Assembly: GCA_035549015.1 (NCBI GenBank)
Contig: DASZRW010000019.1
Span: 124,001 to 188,000 of the forward strand
Direction: 5' to 3'
Length of the DNA: 64,000 nt
DNA from: JAFDZV01 sp035549015
GTDB taxonomy: Bacteria > Bacteroidota > Ignavibacteria > OLB7
Shown in pieces: positions 43,915 to 52,850 of this stretch. The notes under the pieces were generated by a model that saw only the letters and a program-made list of their open reading frames with translations, searched no databases and was not told where the DNA came from. Made by a program: the position numbers and the translations under genes. Each line of letters opens with the position of its first letter. Positions within the stretch are counted from its first letter, which is position 1.

Positions 43915-45825
43915 TCAGGCCGGATTCTCGGGCTCCGACCCCTGCGCAGGAGGAATCTGTGCAGGAGCCGGCTGTGGCCGGTAGTACTCGATCTCGAAGT
44001 TGTACTCCGGGAATTCACGCGGCAGCTTCATCAGCCCGTGCACCATCACACCTGTGGAGATGCGATCGAACCACGAACTGAGCGGCCACCCGAAGTGGAA
44101 GGTCACGGTGTAGTCGGGGAACTCGTAGCGTACGAGTTCGATGATCCCCTTGATCGCTGCGCGTAGAGGAACGCGCTCCAGCGCCAGCCGGAAATGCCCG
44201 GGCCCCTGCGACACCGGTATTCCCTGCCGCGGCGAGAAGAAGGAGACGTAGGCCGCGCCCGGCACGACGCTCAACAGCTCGGTCGGCCGCCGGAAGTAGA
44301 TGTCGAAATGCGTCGTATCGTGGTCAGCCAGATAGAGGATCATCTCCATCGGCGTATTGGACTGCGCGCGCTGCGCGATCTCAGGCGCACGCTTCCGCGC
44401 AACGCGAATGCCGATGATCAGGCAGATCACGGTAAACATGGACCACATCGCAAGCCCGTACGGCTTCTCGTATGCCAGATAGAGAAAGCATCCGAACAGA
44501 AGAATGAACAGGAACAGCGTTCCGGCTCGCGACTTGTGGTAATCCTCCTTCTCCGTTGTATCGTGCAGCGTTCCGCGCCGGTATCGATAGATCAGCAGCG
44601 AACCCATGTTGATCACGAAGCTTGCCACCAGGCCAACCGCATACATCTCCGCCAGAATCGTCTGGCTGCCGCTGGTGATGATGATCACAGCGGTGTAGAG
44701 CGCGGCGTTCAACAGATGAATGCGATGCAGCGAGCCGCGGCTGTTGGTCACGATCATCCAGTGGAAGCCGTAGCGATGCGCAACACGCTCCACCAGTTCG
44801 GCCGATGCGACATAGGCCGTGTTCACCGCCATTGTCAGCGTGAAGCTCGCCAGCGCGCCAACGGCGATCGCGAACCATGGACCGTTCAACAGACGCGCGT
44901 AGAATGTGATGAGGTCTCCCTCATGCTTCGCGAAATCGATGGAGGGCTGCGCAAGCACCAGCGCCGAGATCACCGGGGTCACGATGCCAACGGTCAGGCC
45001 GAGGAAAAGATATGCCTTGTGAATGTCGCGCCAGCTTCGCACCAGGCCCGCGGTCTGTACAACGGACTCGATGCCGGAGTATGCCAGGATACAGCTGGAG
45101 ACGCCGATAACGATGCCACCGACGCCCCGGAACAGCGTGGAAAGATCGGTACTGTTAAATGTGGATGCAACGTTCGTTGCGCTGTGCACCATCGTCTGCC
45201 AGCCGCCGGCAGGCATGTCGATCACCCCGCTTGCGAACAGCGTCACCAGAATGAAGGCCGCTGCAGTGAACACCCCGAACGTGAAGCGCGCGCTCTCCTT
45301 GATGCCGGCAATGTTCAGCAGGCAGACGCCCCAGATCACCACCATCTGAAACGCGAAGTCGATATAGAATGGCGAGTGCGCACTGAACATCGAATGCCCG
45401 TTCTCAACCGCCGAGACCGTGGAGATACAGGCCGTGAGGATGTAGTCCACGAAGATGGAGGAGACGGCGACGAAGGACATCACCGGCCCGAGCACGAGAT
45501 AGCTGAAGGAGTAGACGCCGCCGCCGCGCACCCCATGCTTCTCCAGGATGCGCGCGATCTCCGTCATGCGCGTGGAAAGCAGACGAACAACAACCGACGT
45601 AGCGGCGATGAAGAAGATGGCGTTCGCGCCGATGAACCGATGCGCCTCGGAGGGCGCATAGAAGATGGACGTGAGTTCGTCCATCAGCGTGATCACACCA
45701 ACCGCGAGCCACGAGAGATACCAGCGACCTCCCTGGAACGATGAAAGAAGGTTCTTCTTCTTCCACAGATAGACAAAGAGAAAAACAAGACCGCCGTTGA
45801 GGGCAATCAGTATCGCTGTCTTCAT
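43915..45825 (-). CDS. APC-superfamily amino acid permease with C-terminal domain
   Basis: 636 residues from the ATG at 45825 (MKTAILIALNGGLVF). About 12 membrane helices fill residues 5-490, with APC features such as GVRGGGVYSFSYLVLGP near helix 3 and GVSSCILAYSGIESVVQTAG. The last 140 residues are cytoplasmic (APEIAQRAQSNTPMEMIL, then TTHFDIYFRRPTELLSVVPG) and end in a Pro-rich tail. Substrate unknown; the C-terminal domain is not a standard part of APC proteins. Confidence 0.85.
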   Translation of the reverse strand: MKTAILIALNGGLVFLFVYLWKKKNLLSSFQGGRWYLSWLAVGVITLMDELTSIFYAPSEAHRFIGANAIFFIAATSVVVRLLSTRMTEIARILEKHGVRGGGVYSFSYLVLGPVMSFVAVSSIFVDYILTACISTVSAVENGHSMFSAHSPFYIDFAFQMVVIWGVCLLNIAGIKESARFTFGVFTAAAFILVTLFASGVIDMPAGGWQTMVHSATNVASTFNSTDLSTLFRGVGGIVIGVSSCILAYSGIESVVQTAGLVRSWRDIHKAYLFLGLTVGIVTPVISALVLAQPSIDFAKHEGDLITFYARLLNGPWFAIAVGALASFTLTMAVNTAYVASAELVERVAHRYGFHWMIVTNSRGSLHRIHLLNAALYTAVIIITSGSQTILAEMYAVGLVASFVINMGSLLIYRYRRGTLHDTTEKEDYHKSRAGTLFLFILLFGCFLYLAYEKPYGLAMWSMFTVICLIIGIRVARKRAPEIAQRAQSNTPMEMILYLADHDTTHFDIYFRRPTELLSVVPGAAYVSFFSPRQGIPVSQGPGHFRLALERVPLRAAIKGIIELVRYEFPDYTVTFHFGWPLSSWFDRISTGVMVHGLMKLPREFPEYNFEIEYYRPQPAPAQIPPAQGSEPENPA

Positions 45826-45985
45826 TGAATCAGGAGCGGACGCTCCCACAAATCATGCCGTTGGAACTCCGAGCCCCGCGAGGCGGGGGATTGACATCTC
45901 GGCAACGAGCGCCGCAAAGATAGGAGATTGTAGCAACCCGATGTCCGCCCTCTCACGCATCGTAGCAGGTGACCACGAGGTCACG

Positions 45986-46002
45986 TTTAAGAACTCTTTA
46001 AG
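45986..46002. promoter_or_regulatory. TTTAAG direct repeat upstream of the zinc-ribbon gene
   Basis: Two TTTAAG hexamers 11 bp apart (TTTAAGAACTCTTTAAG), about 110 bp before the zinc-ribbon gene. Nearly the same block occurs at 50971-50987. Confidence 0.45.
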
Positions 46003-46110
46003 CATCACGCACAGTTTGAATGCCGGTTGGTGCTTCCAATGGAACGGCCCTCCATCCCCCGAACTCACGGTGTTCCCCGGCCGTTCTGTCGGAATCCGAC
46101 GAACTACTCT

Positions 46111-46335
46111 ATGGAAACGATTATGGCAACCTTCGCACGCTGCTCCGACTGCGGAGCATTGAACAGCGGCACTGCCGCGGAGTGCTACCTGTGCGCCTCG
46201 CACCGGCTGCTTCTTGCATGCCCCTCGTGCGGAACCGGCCTGCAGAACCCGGTTCACGTCCACTGCCCCTCCTGCGGAGCCTCGTACCATGGGCATCCGG
46301 GAGGCGCGATGCACCATGCCGGCGACGGCGGCTGA
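46111..46335 (+). CDS. Small double zinc-ribbon protein
   Basis: 74 residues from the ATG at 46111 (METIMATFARCSDCG); an ATG at 46123 is also possible. Four Cys pairs, CSDCG, CYLC, CPSCG and CPSCG, are spaced as two zinc ribbons, ending in a His/Gly tail. No enzyme domain. Probably a metal-stabilised adaptor; its function is unknown. It precedes the large AAA/BTAD regulator by about 140 bases on the same strand, with a strong hairpin between. Confidence 0.75.
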   Translation: METIMATFARCSDCGALNSGTAAECYLCASHRLLLACPSCGTGLQNPVHVHCPSCGASYHGHPGGAMHHAGDGG

Positions 46336-46390
46336 CGCTCCTCCCAAGGGCACCGCACGGCGCATGAACGTGCCGTGAACCGTGCCGCAC

Positions 46391-46424
46391 GCCGCACTGG
46401 CGCTTCACCCCGGCGCCGTGCGGC
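46391..46424 (+). terminator. GC-rich stem-loop after the zinc-ribbon gene
   Basis: GCCGCAC (46391-46397) pairs with GTGCGGC (46418-46424), with GGCGC/GCGCC inside. No T-run follows, so its strength is uncertain. Confidence 0.4.
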
Positions 46425-46478
46425 GCGGCAGCCCGCGCACGATGGACGCAATCGCAACCTGCCGGAGCACGAGAGGAA

Positions 46479-49400
46479 ATGGTAGATTACCGCATTACAG
46501 TCAACGCCCATGTAGTCGATCAGGACACAGGACCAAGCGAATCGATGTCGCCGAGGATCAGGGATTTCATCAACCGTGGGATCATGCCGCTCGTTGGGCG
46601 GGAGCGCGAGCTTGGGCTGGTGCTCGAGGCGTTCGCGGGCCTGCTGGAGGGGGAGCCGCGCGCGATATGGATGCACGGTCCGGCCGGCGTCGGCAAGAGC
46701 CGCCTGCTGGACGAACTGAAGTCCCGCGCGCGCGAGGGGACCTCGCGTTCACTGGTGGTGCATGCGAAGTGGTACGAGGGGGAGGGGATCGAGCTGGGCC
46801 CGCTCAGCAATGCGCTGGAGGTGCTGCGCCCGGCGCTCGCCGCCCCCCTGGCGGCCCGTATCTACCGCGACGGCGCGGTTGCAACGGTGGACGCGGCCGT
46901 GGAGGCGGTACAGATCGCATCGCGACGTTATCCCGTTGTGCTGATCCTGGATGACCTCCACTACCTCAGTTCATCCTCCGAGCTCTCCCGCTTCGTCACG
47001 GCGATCGAGGAGATCCCCCTGCTCCTGGTGGCTACGACGCGGCCGGTGGAGAACGCGGCGCTCCGCTCCTTCCGCTCCGCGCTCGCCGGCTCCATCCCTC
47101 CGCAGGAACTGGAGATCGGCCCGCTGGATGGCGCCGGCCTTGCCGAGGCGGTGACCAGCCTGTTCGGCGTGCAGCCGCCGGAGGAGATGCTTGGCCAGAT
47201 CGCGGCCCTCTCCGGCGGGCTCCCGCTTGCGCTGCGCGAAGTATTCCGGGAGCTGCTCGCAACCGAACATCTGATTGCCGCACCGGACGGCACGTGGGAG
47301 TGGCGCTCCGCCTCCCTCCCGGACGATGACCTGCGCGCCATCGGCGATCGCGTGCACGGATTCTCCGGCCGCCTTGCGTCGCTTCCCGATACGGAGCAGC
47401 ATATCCTTGCCCTGGCCGCCTATCTCGGCGAGCAGTTCAACCGCGATCTTCTCCGGGCCCTTGCGGAACGAACCGGATGCTGGGACGATCATGCGTTCGA
47501 ACGCCTGATCCTCGGCGGCTTCGTCTCCGTCTCCACACCCTCCGTACGCCTGGGCGCGCGCGAGACGGAGGGCCGGGTCTGCTTCGCCTTCACGCATACC
47601 CTCCTCTGGAAGGCGGCCACTGCGCTGGAGCCGCATGGCGCAACGCGTGCGGAGCTGGCAGGGATCACGCTGGACATCCTGACGCGGGGCACCGGCGAGC
47701 TCTACACGGTTGCACCGCTGGAGGCGCTGGACGCCATGGCAATTCCGGCCGGTGACCGGCCGCGCCTCTTCGCCTGGCTGGTCACCGTTGGGCGCAGGCT
47801 CTCACCGATCTACGCGGAGGCCTTCGTTGCGCTCTGCCACGCGACACTGGAACCGTTTCGCAGCGGCGGCCCTGCAGCGGCAGAGGAAGGCGCATTGCCC
47901 GGAGGGTATCTGGACGCGCTGGCGGTCTACGGCGACCGGCTCTACATCACCGGCGCGCGCGAGGCGCTGCGCGATATCGCGAACGAGATCGCATCCGTCC
48001 TGGATCGCATCGGCAACGTGCCGCCGGCCGGCACCGAGGACCGCATGACCCGGCTCGATGCCGCGGTGGTGGTCTGGAAGGATGCGCTCACGCAGGGGAA
48101 CCCGGAGCGGGCCAAGGGCTTTCTGGACGAGCTGCTGAAAGTGCTGCCGCCTCCCGCCGAGCAGAGCGACCGCGAACTCCGCGGCGCCGCGGAGGCGATC
48201 CGGCTCGTGGCCTCCTACTCCTTCAGCCGGGGGGACTTCGCGGAGGGCCTGGATCTGGCCGCCCCCTACATCGGCGAGATGGACCGCATGCGCCCCGAGA
48301 CGCTGAACGCTCTGTTCAAGGTGCTGCTGCCGGCGATGATGCAGGCCGGACGCGTTGCCGAGGCGGGCGAGATGGTGGAGACCGGGCTGCGCCTGCGCCG
48401 CGAGGCAGACCTCTTCACCGAATACGAACTGCTTCTGCATGCGGCGAACTATGCGCAAGGTATCTGCGATTGGGCTTCGGTTCGGCGTTATGCCACCGAC
48501 GCACGCCAATTGATCGATCGCTACCCCGCATATCGAAATCTGAGCACGAATTACTTCCATCTGCCGCTGGTAGCTGCCGGCGAGGGGCACCGTGACGAGC
48601 TTGCCCAGCTCGAAACAGACTTCCGGGCGGTTCCTCCGCCGGCGCGATCATCGCGAATGCAATGGACAATTGCACAGCATCGTTTCCAACTTGCGTGGAA
48701 CCTGCTCGGCGAATCGCAGCGTTCACTACGGTTCGCGCACGAAATGGATCCCGATGAGAGACGGAAGTCTCCGCATCTGTCTCTTCAGGTTGCGCGCGAG
48801 GAACTGCGAGCCTGCATCGATCTTGGCGATCTGGACGGCACCGTAACAGCCGAGACTAGAATCAATACCATCTGCGAGGGACTGGGCGAGGCATTCAGCG
48901 ACCCAGGTACTGCACAGGGGCGGCGGACCCAGATCCTGCGCCTTCTCAGTCAATCGCTGTCCGAGTCCGAGTTCGCGGCATTGGCCGAACATTGCCACAC
49001 AATGCCGGTAGAGGAAATCGAAGGTGCAGATGGATTTCGCGTGGCTCGCATCCTGCTCCGTGGTGCCGAGTTGAGTGACGGAAAGAAGCGCGACCTCAAC
49101 GATGCGGCGTATGCGATTATCGATATGTCGATTGCAAAGTCACTTCAGGACTCTGTCACGGGCATGGCATATCGCCAACTTGACCTGCTGTCTGCACTTC
49201 TGCCCAAGACACGCCTTGCACGGTTCAAGCAGTCGCTTGGCAAGCCTCCGTATACCGCCGATGAGGAGAGTGGCGAAGCCGCGTCACCGGTAACCGAGAC
49301 GCAGCCGCAACGCCAGATTCTACGGGCCTTCGGCGCGCTGCGGATTGAAGGGACGGAGGATGTGGGTGCAAAGCTGGAATCGAAGACGCGCACGCTGGTG

Positions 49401-50057
49401 GCGGCGCTGGTAGTGGCACGCCTCGGCGACACGCGATCCCTTGGCGAACTGACCCGCGACCGCCTTGCGGACCTGCTCTGGCCGGACATGCCGACGGACA
49501 AGGCCGTGAACAATCTGCACGCGACGCTCTCCTATGCCCGCCGGTTCCTGGGCGGGAGCACCACGGTTCAGCAGCGCGACGGCGTCTACACGCTCGGCGA
49601 CGATGTGGCGATCGACGCGGTGGAATTCCGCGAGAACGTGAAGAAGGGAAACCGGCTGCATGGCGAGGGGGTCTATTTCGGCGCTGCCGTTGCATACCGC
49701 GCCGCGCTGGATCTGGCCACGGGCGATTTTCTCGAGGGGATGTACGCGGAGTGGGTGGACACCGTGCGCGAGAGTCTGCGGGGCGAGCTGGCCACGGCAC
49801 TGGAGCGGTTGATAGCACTGGAGATCGATCGCGATGGCTTCGCCGCCGTTCCGCCGCTCGCCGAGCGGCTGCTCGCTCTGGACGATCTGCACGACGGCGC
49901 CTACGAGGCGTTGATCCGCTCCGCCGCCGCACGAGGCGCACGGCGCGAGGCGTTCAGCTACTTCAACCGCTACGAGGCGGCGCTGGACGCATACGGCGCC
50001 GGCCCGGCACGGCGCATCAGCGAGCTCATGACCCGCGTTCGCGCGGGTGAGATGTGA
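46479..50057 (+). CDS. AAA ATPase/BTAD transcriptional regulator
   Basis: 1192 residues. After a short leader comes a NACHT/AAA-type ATPase (AAA_16) with Walker A GPAGVGKS (67-74) and Walker B VVLILDDLHYL (about 150-160). The middle (about 400-900) is helical and TPR-like. The C-terminal 245 residues resemble SARP-type regulators: a winged helix region (LRAFGALRIEGTED, RDRLADLLWPDMPTDKAVNN, TLSYARRFLGGS) followed by a bacterial transcriptional activator domain (GDFLEGMYAEWVDTVRES, LALDDLHDGAYEALIR). This places the DNA-binding part at the C-terminus. Start could also be 46545. Codon use is visibly more AT-rich between about 48440 and 49310. Likely a large sensor-regulator; target genes unknown. 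Confidence 0.88.
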   Translation: MVDYRITVNAHVVDQDTGPSESMSPRIRDFINRGIMPLVGRERELGLVLEAFAGLLEGEPRAIWMHGPAGVGKSRLLDELKSRAREGTSRSLVVHAKWYEGEGIELGPLSNALEVLRPALAAPLAARIYRDGAVATVDAAVEAVQIASRRYPVVLILDDLHYLSSSSELSRFVTAIEEIPLLLVATTRPVENAALRSFRSALAGSIPPQELEIGPLDGAGLAEAVTSLFGVQPPEEMLGQIAALSGGLPLALREVFRELLATEHLIAAPDGTWEWRSASLPDDDLRAIGDRVHGFSGRLASLPDTEQHILALAAYLGEQFNRDLLRALAERTGCWDDHAFERLILGGFVSVSTPSVRLGARETEGRVCFAFTHTLLWKAATALEPHGATRAELAGITLDILTRGTGELYTVAPLEALDAMAIPAGDRPRLFAWLVTVGRRLSPIYAEAFVALCHATLEPFRSGGPAAAEEGALPGGYLDALAVYGDRLYITGAREALRDIANEIASVLDRIGNVPPAGTEDRMTRLDAAVVVWKDALTQGNPERAKGFLDELLKVLPPPAEQSDRELRGAAEAIRLVASYSFSRGDFAEGLDLAAPYIGEMDRMRPETLNALFKVLLPAMMQAGRVAEAGEMVETGLRLRREADLFTEYELLLHAANYAQGICDWASVRRYATDARQLIDRYPAYRNLSTNYFHLPLVAAGEGHRDELAQLETDFRAVPPPARSSRMQWTIAQHRFQLAWNLLGESQRSLRFAHEMDPDERRKSPHLSLQVAREELRACIDLGDLDGTVTAETRINTICEGLGEAFSDPGTAQGRRTQILRLLSQSLSESEFAALAEHCHTMPVEEIEGADGFRVARILLRGAELSDGKKRDLNDAAYAIIDMSIAKSLQDSVTGMAYRQLDLLSALLPKTRLARFKQSLGKPPYTADEESGEAASPVTETQPQRQILRAFGALRIEGTEDVGAKLESKTRTLVAALVVARLGDTRSLGELTRDRLADLLWPDMPTDKAVNNLHATLSYARRFLGGSTTVQQRDGVYTLGDDVAIDAVEFRENVKKGNRLHGEGVYFGAAVAYRAALDLATGDFLEGMYAEWVDTVRESLRGELATALERLIALEIDRDGFAAVPPLAERLLALDDLHDGAYEALIRSAAARGARREAFSYFNRYEAALDAYGAGPARRISELMTRVRAGEM

Positions 50058-50331
50058 TGCCCTGTCCGTTGTTACTGAGTTGTGTCCCGCAGACACGTTG
50101 TTGGCCGGCGAACGTTGCCGGACGGACTCACGATTGCGCTCGCAACCCTACTCCTGCGCGCGCAGCCCGCATGTCGTGGCCGAATTTGCTCCGCGACCTT
50201 CGATATGCCGGAACTTCCGCGGTAGGTCCATGAGCGGCTGTTGCCGGCTTCCCGGAATAGGATGCGCCGCCCGGTGAACCGGAACGGCGCTATTGAGACA
50301 ATGGCATCCACGTTCATTGAACCGATCGATC

Positions 50332-50706
50332 TCACCAGAAGCCGGTCCAGGTGGCTCCGTTGTCGAGCGTGTTAACCCGTGGCTCAAGCTCGGTGATGCC
50401 GATCCCGCTTACCGAGAGCGTGAAGTAGTGGCTGCCGTCGAAACATCCGTCCGGAATGCCGGCACTGCTGAGGCTTCCGGCACTGAGCGAAATCTGGCCG
50501 CTGGAGAAACTCACGCTACTGTGGAACTCCGCCCAGACCGGCGAGCCTCCCGTTGCGGACGCATAAACCTTGATGGTGACGTCGTGCGAGCCGGTTACCA
50601 GGTTTCCCTGGCTGTCGTGCACGGTGGCATTGAGTGTGACCACGCGTGCCTGTGCCGCGGCAGCGATGAAGAGCAATGCAATCGTGGCGATGAGAATCTG
50701 TCGCAT
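50332..50706 (-). CDS. Small secreted protein ending in a TWTGFW motif
   Basis: 124 residues from the ATG at 50706, which has a strong Shine-Dalgarno (AGGAGGT) upstream. Signal peptide MRQILIATIALLFIAAAAQA. The mature part is beta-rich (NATVHDSQGNLVTGSHDVTI), similar to the N-terminal domain of the 51709-52686 protein, and ends NTLDNGATWTGFW at the stop codon. The same closing motif is internal to the 51044-51616 protein. Function unknown; probably extracellular. Confidence 0.75.
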   Translation of the reverse strand: MRQILIATIALLFIAAAAQARVVTLNATVHDSQGNLVTGSHDVTIKVYASATGGSPVWAEFHSSVSFSSGQISLSAGSLSSAGIPDGCFDGSHYFTLSVSGIGITELEPRVNTLDNGATWTGFW

Positions 50707-51043
50707 ATCGACCTCCTGCAAATGGAAGTTGGAATGAATGAAATCGGACGTCTCGATCGGGGCGTGATGACCCTCTGACCGGATGCCGGGATTTGGCGTT
50801 GTTTGGGAATGCGTTGCAGAGTAGGGCATCGGGTAGTAGCATTGCCCGGACAGTATGTTGACCTGCCGTGGCCGCACACTGCTCCCGCTTGAGAAATAGC
50901 CGCAATCATTTGGCCGTTTCAGATGGGCACAGAGCGTCGGCGAATGGTCCGGAGAAAAAGAATCTTCCCCTTTAAGAACACTTTAGGTGCCGCCTCTAGA
51001 CTGTACCGTGCATGTAACGATAAACGCACGGAGAACCTTACCA
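50707..51043. other. Divergent promoter region
   Basis: About 335 bases between two secreted-protein genes on opposite strands. It holds the TTTAAG-type direct repeat at 50971-50987, and otherwise nothing recognisable. Confidence 0.5.
50971..50987. promoter_or_regulatory. TTTAAG-type direct repeat upstream of the 51044 gene
   Basis: TTTAAG and TTTAGG 11 bp apart (TTTAAGAACACTTTAGG), matching 45986-46002 in 15 of 17 positions. It ends 57 bases before the start codon, a promoter-proximal position. Confidence 0.45.
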
Positions 51044-51616
51044 ATGAAAACGAACAACAACAGACAGCAACGGCATCCGCTGCTCCCCGCTCTCGGCGGG
51101 CTGCTCCTGATGCTGGCATCGGCCGGCACGGCCCTGGCGCAGACAACCATCGATACGGCCATCACCTCCAACGGAGGAGATGTACGGAGTTACGACGGCA
51201 GCGGCACCATGTACTCGACCATCGGCGAGCCGACGGCGAGCGACAGCATCAACACGATCGACAACGGCACAACCTGGACCGGCTTCTGGCAGACCACGCC
51301 GATCGGTCCGGTGGGAGGGGTGAAGGATGATACGCCCATGCCGCCCGATGCGGCCGCCGGCATCACCGGCACCGCCCCCGAGCCGTTCACCACGATGGTG
51401 GATATCAGCGTGACCGTTGCAGTGACCGGCCATGTGCACCTGGCCGTCTACGACATCACGGGCGCATTCGTGGGAACGTTGCTGGATGCCCGCGTGGAGG
51501 CCGGCAATCACCGCGTTTCGTGGAAACCGGAGAATGTGGCGCCGGGATGCTACATGGTCACACTGGCAATCAACGGCCAGGATCAGTCCGCGCGATTGAT
51601 ACGCTATATGAAGTAA
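51044..51616 (+). CDS. Secreted protein with type IX-like C-terminal domain
   Basis: 190 residues from the ATG at 51044. Signal peptide (PALGGLLLMLASAGTALAQ). A short N-terminal part (TTIDTAITSNGGDVRSYDGS) leads to NTIDNGTTWTGFWQT, then a linker and a C-terminal beta domain like T9SS sorting domains: VAVTGHVHLAVYDITGAFVG, LLDARVEAGNHRVSWK, GCYMVTLAINGQ, ending RLIRYMK. Probably exported by the T9SS. Forms a run with the next gene, 92 bases downstream. Confidence 0.78.
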   Translation: MKTNNNRQQRHPLLPALGGLLLMLASAGTALAQTTIDTAITSNGGDVRSYDGSGTMYSTIGEPTASDSINTIDNGTTWTGFWQTTPIGPVGGVKDDTPMPPDAAAGITGTAPEPFTTMVDISVTVAVTGHVHLAVYDITGAFVGTLLDARVEAGNHRVSWKPENVAPGCYMVTLAINGQDQSARLIRYMK

Positions 51617-51708
51617 CGGTCACGATACGCAACCCGGCGCGGCGGCAGTGCCCTGCGCGATTGAACATGGATATGTACGAATCAAAACGCATAGATCGAG
51701 GAACGACC

Positions 51709-52686
51709 ATGAAGACGATTTCAACCGTACTTGCCCTCGCGACGCTCGCCGCCGCGACCGCCATGGCGCAGGTGCCGCGTACGATCAACTATCAGGGACG
51801 GATCAAGGGTGCATCCGGGCTCCTCCAGGGGAGCCACAGCATGCGCCTCCGGCTCTATACGCAGGCATCCGGCGGCACGGCGATCTTCGATGAAACGCAG
51901 GATGCCAACTTCACGGACGGCATCTTCACGGTGGCGATCGGCGGCGGCACCACCGGAGGAATCCCGGCAACCATTCCGTTCGATCGCCAGCTCTGGATGG
52001 GCGTCGCGATCGACGGCAGGGCCGAACTCTCGCCCCGCTTCATCCTCCGCTCCTCCCCCTACTCCCTGAGGGCCGCCGGGGCGGACTCCGCCGCGCGGGC
52101 CCACGATGCCGACAGCGCCGCAACGGCCGCGAGCGCCGTCACCGCCACCTATGCCGACACGGCACACGCGCTTGCAACGCCGGCGGTTATCAACGGCGGG
52201 AAGACCCAGATCGGGCTGGCAGTGAAGGGCACGCCGTTCGCCGTTGTCAGCAACGGAAATGACAGCACGTCCGGACACGTGATCGTTGGCGACACGGCCG
52301 GCAACTCCGCCGCACCCGTTGCCGGAGCACTCTATCGCGACAACTCCGCGATCGCCTGGGGACAGATCGGCATCGACGGGAATATTGCCGCCGACTTCGG
52401 CATCACCTCCGTCGCGATCGTCAACGGCACGTACGAGATCACACTGGACAACTCCGCACGCCCCGTGCAGGGCGGCTCCGCACAGTTCCCCGAGATCGCT
52501 CCGTCGATAACGATCGGCGGCCAGACCGTGGATACCACTCCGGCCATTCCTACATGGACGTTCCGGCGCAACCAGGCCACGGGCGTGTACGATGAGAATG
52601 TGGTGGTGGTGAGGATCGAGAACCTGCAGGGCAACACGGTGCTGCGCCCCTTCTCCATCGTTGTCTTCGGACGGCCCGCGAAATAA
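51709..52686 (+). CDS. Secreted beta-rich protein, tail-fibre-like pattern
   Basis: 325 residues from the ATG at 51709, with GAGG seven bases upstream. Signal peptide (ISTVLALATLAAATAMAQ). The N-terminal domain, PRTINYQGRIKGASGLLQGS to FILRSSPYSLRA, is a conserved module of secreted Bacteroidota/Chlorobi proteins also seen in tail-fibre-like proteins. An Ala/Asp-rich helical stretch (AADSAARAHDADSAATAAS) follows, then a C-terminal beta domain. No enzymatic motif. Probable surface or extracellular protein. Confidence 0.75.
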   Translation: MKTISTVLALATLAAATAMAQVPRTINYQGRIKGASGLLQGSHSMRLRLYTQASGGTAIFDETQDANFTDGIFTVAIGGGTTGGIPATIPFDRQLWMGVAIDGRAELSPRFILRSSPYSLRAAGADSAARAHDADSAATAASAVTATYADTAHALATPAVINGGKTQIGLAVKGTPFAVVSNGNDSTSGHVIVGDTAGNSAAPVAGALYRDNSAIAWGQIGIDGNIAADFGITSVAIVNGTYEITLDNSARPVQGGSAQFPEIAPSITIGGQTVDTTPAIPTWTFRRNQATGVYDENVVVVRIENLQGNTVLRPFSIVVFGRPAK

Positions 52687-52709
52687 TTCGCCGATGGAGG
52701 TATGTGTGC

Positions 52710-52744
52710 AACGGCCCGTTCCACTTCCTGCGGAACGGGCCGTT
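52710..52744 (+). terminator. Strong stem-loop after the 51709 gene
   Basis: AACGGCCCGTTCC (52710-52722) pairs perfectly with GGAACGGGCCGTT (52732-52744) around a 9-base loop, 23 bases after the stop. Could also act on the converging receptor gene. Confidence 0.7.
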
Positions 52745-52850
52745 CGCGTTACTCACCCTTCCGGACTGCATGATGCGCGTTCGTTCGCGGCATATGCAGG
52801 GCGGGCGCGGACGGCGCAGGCTGAAGCCCTGCCGCCTGCAGGACCTGCGC

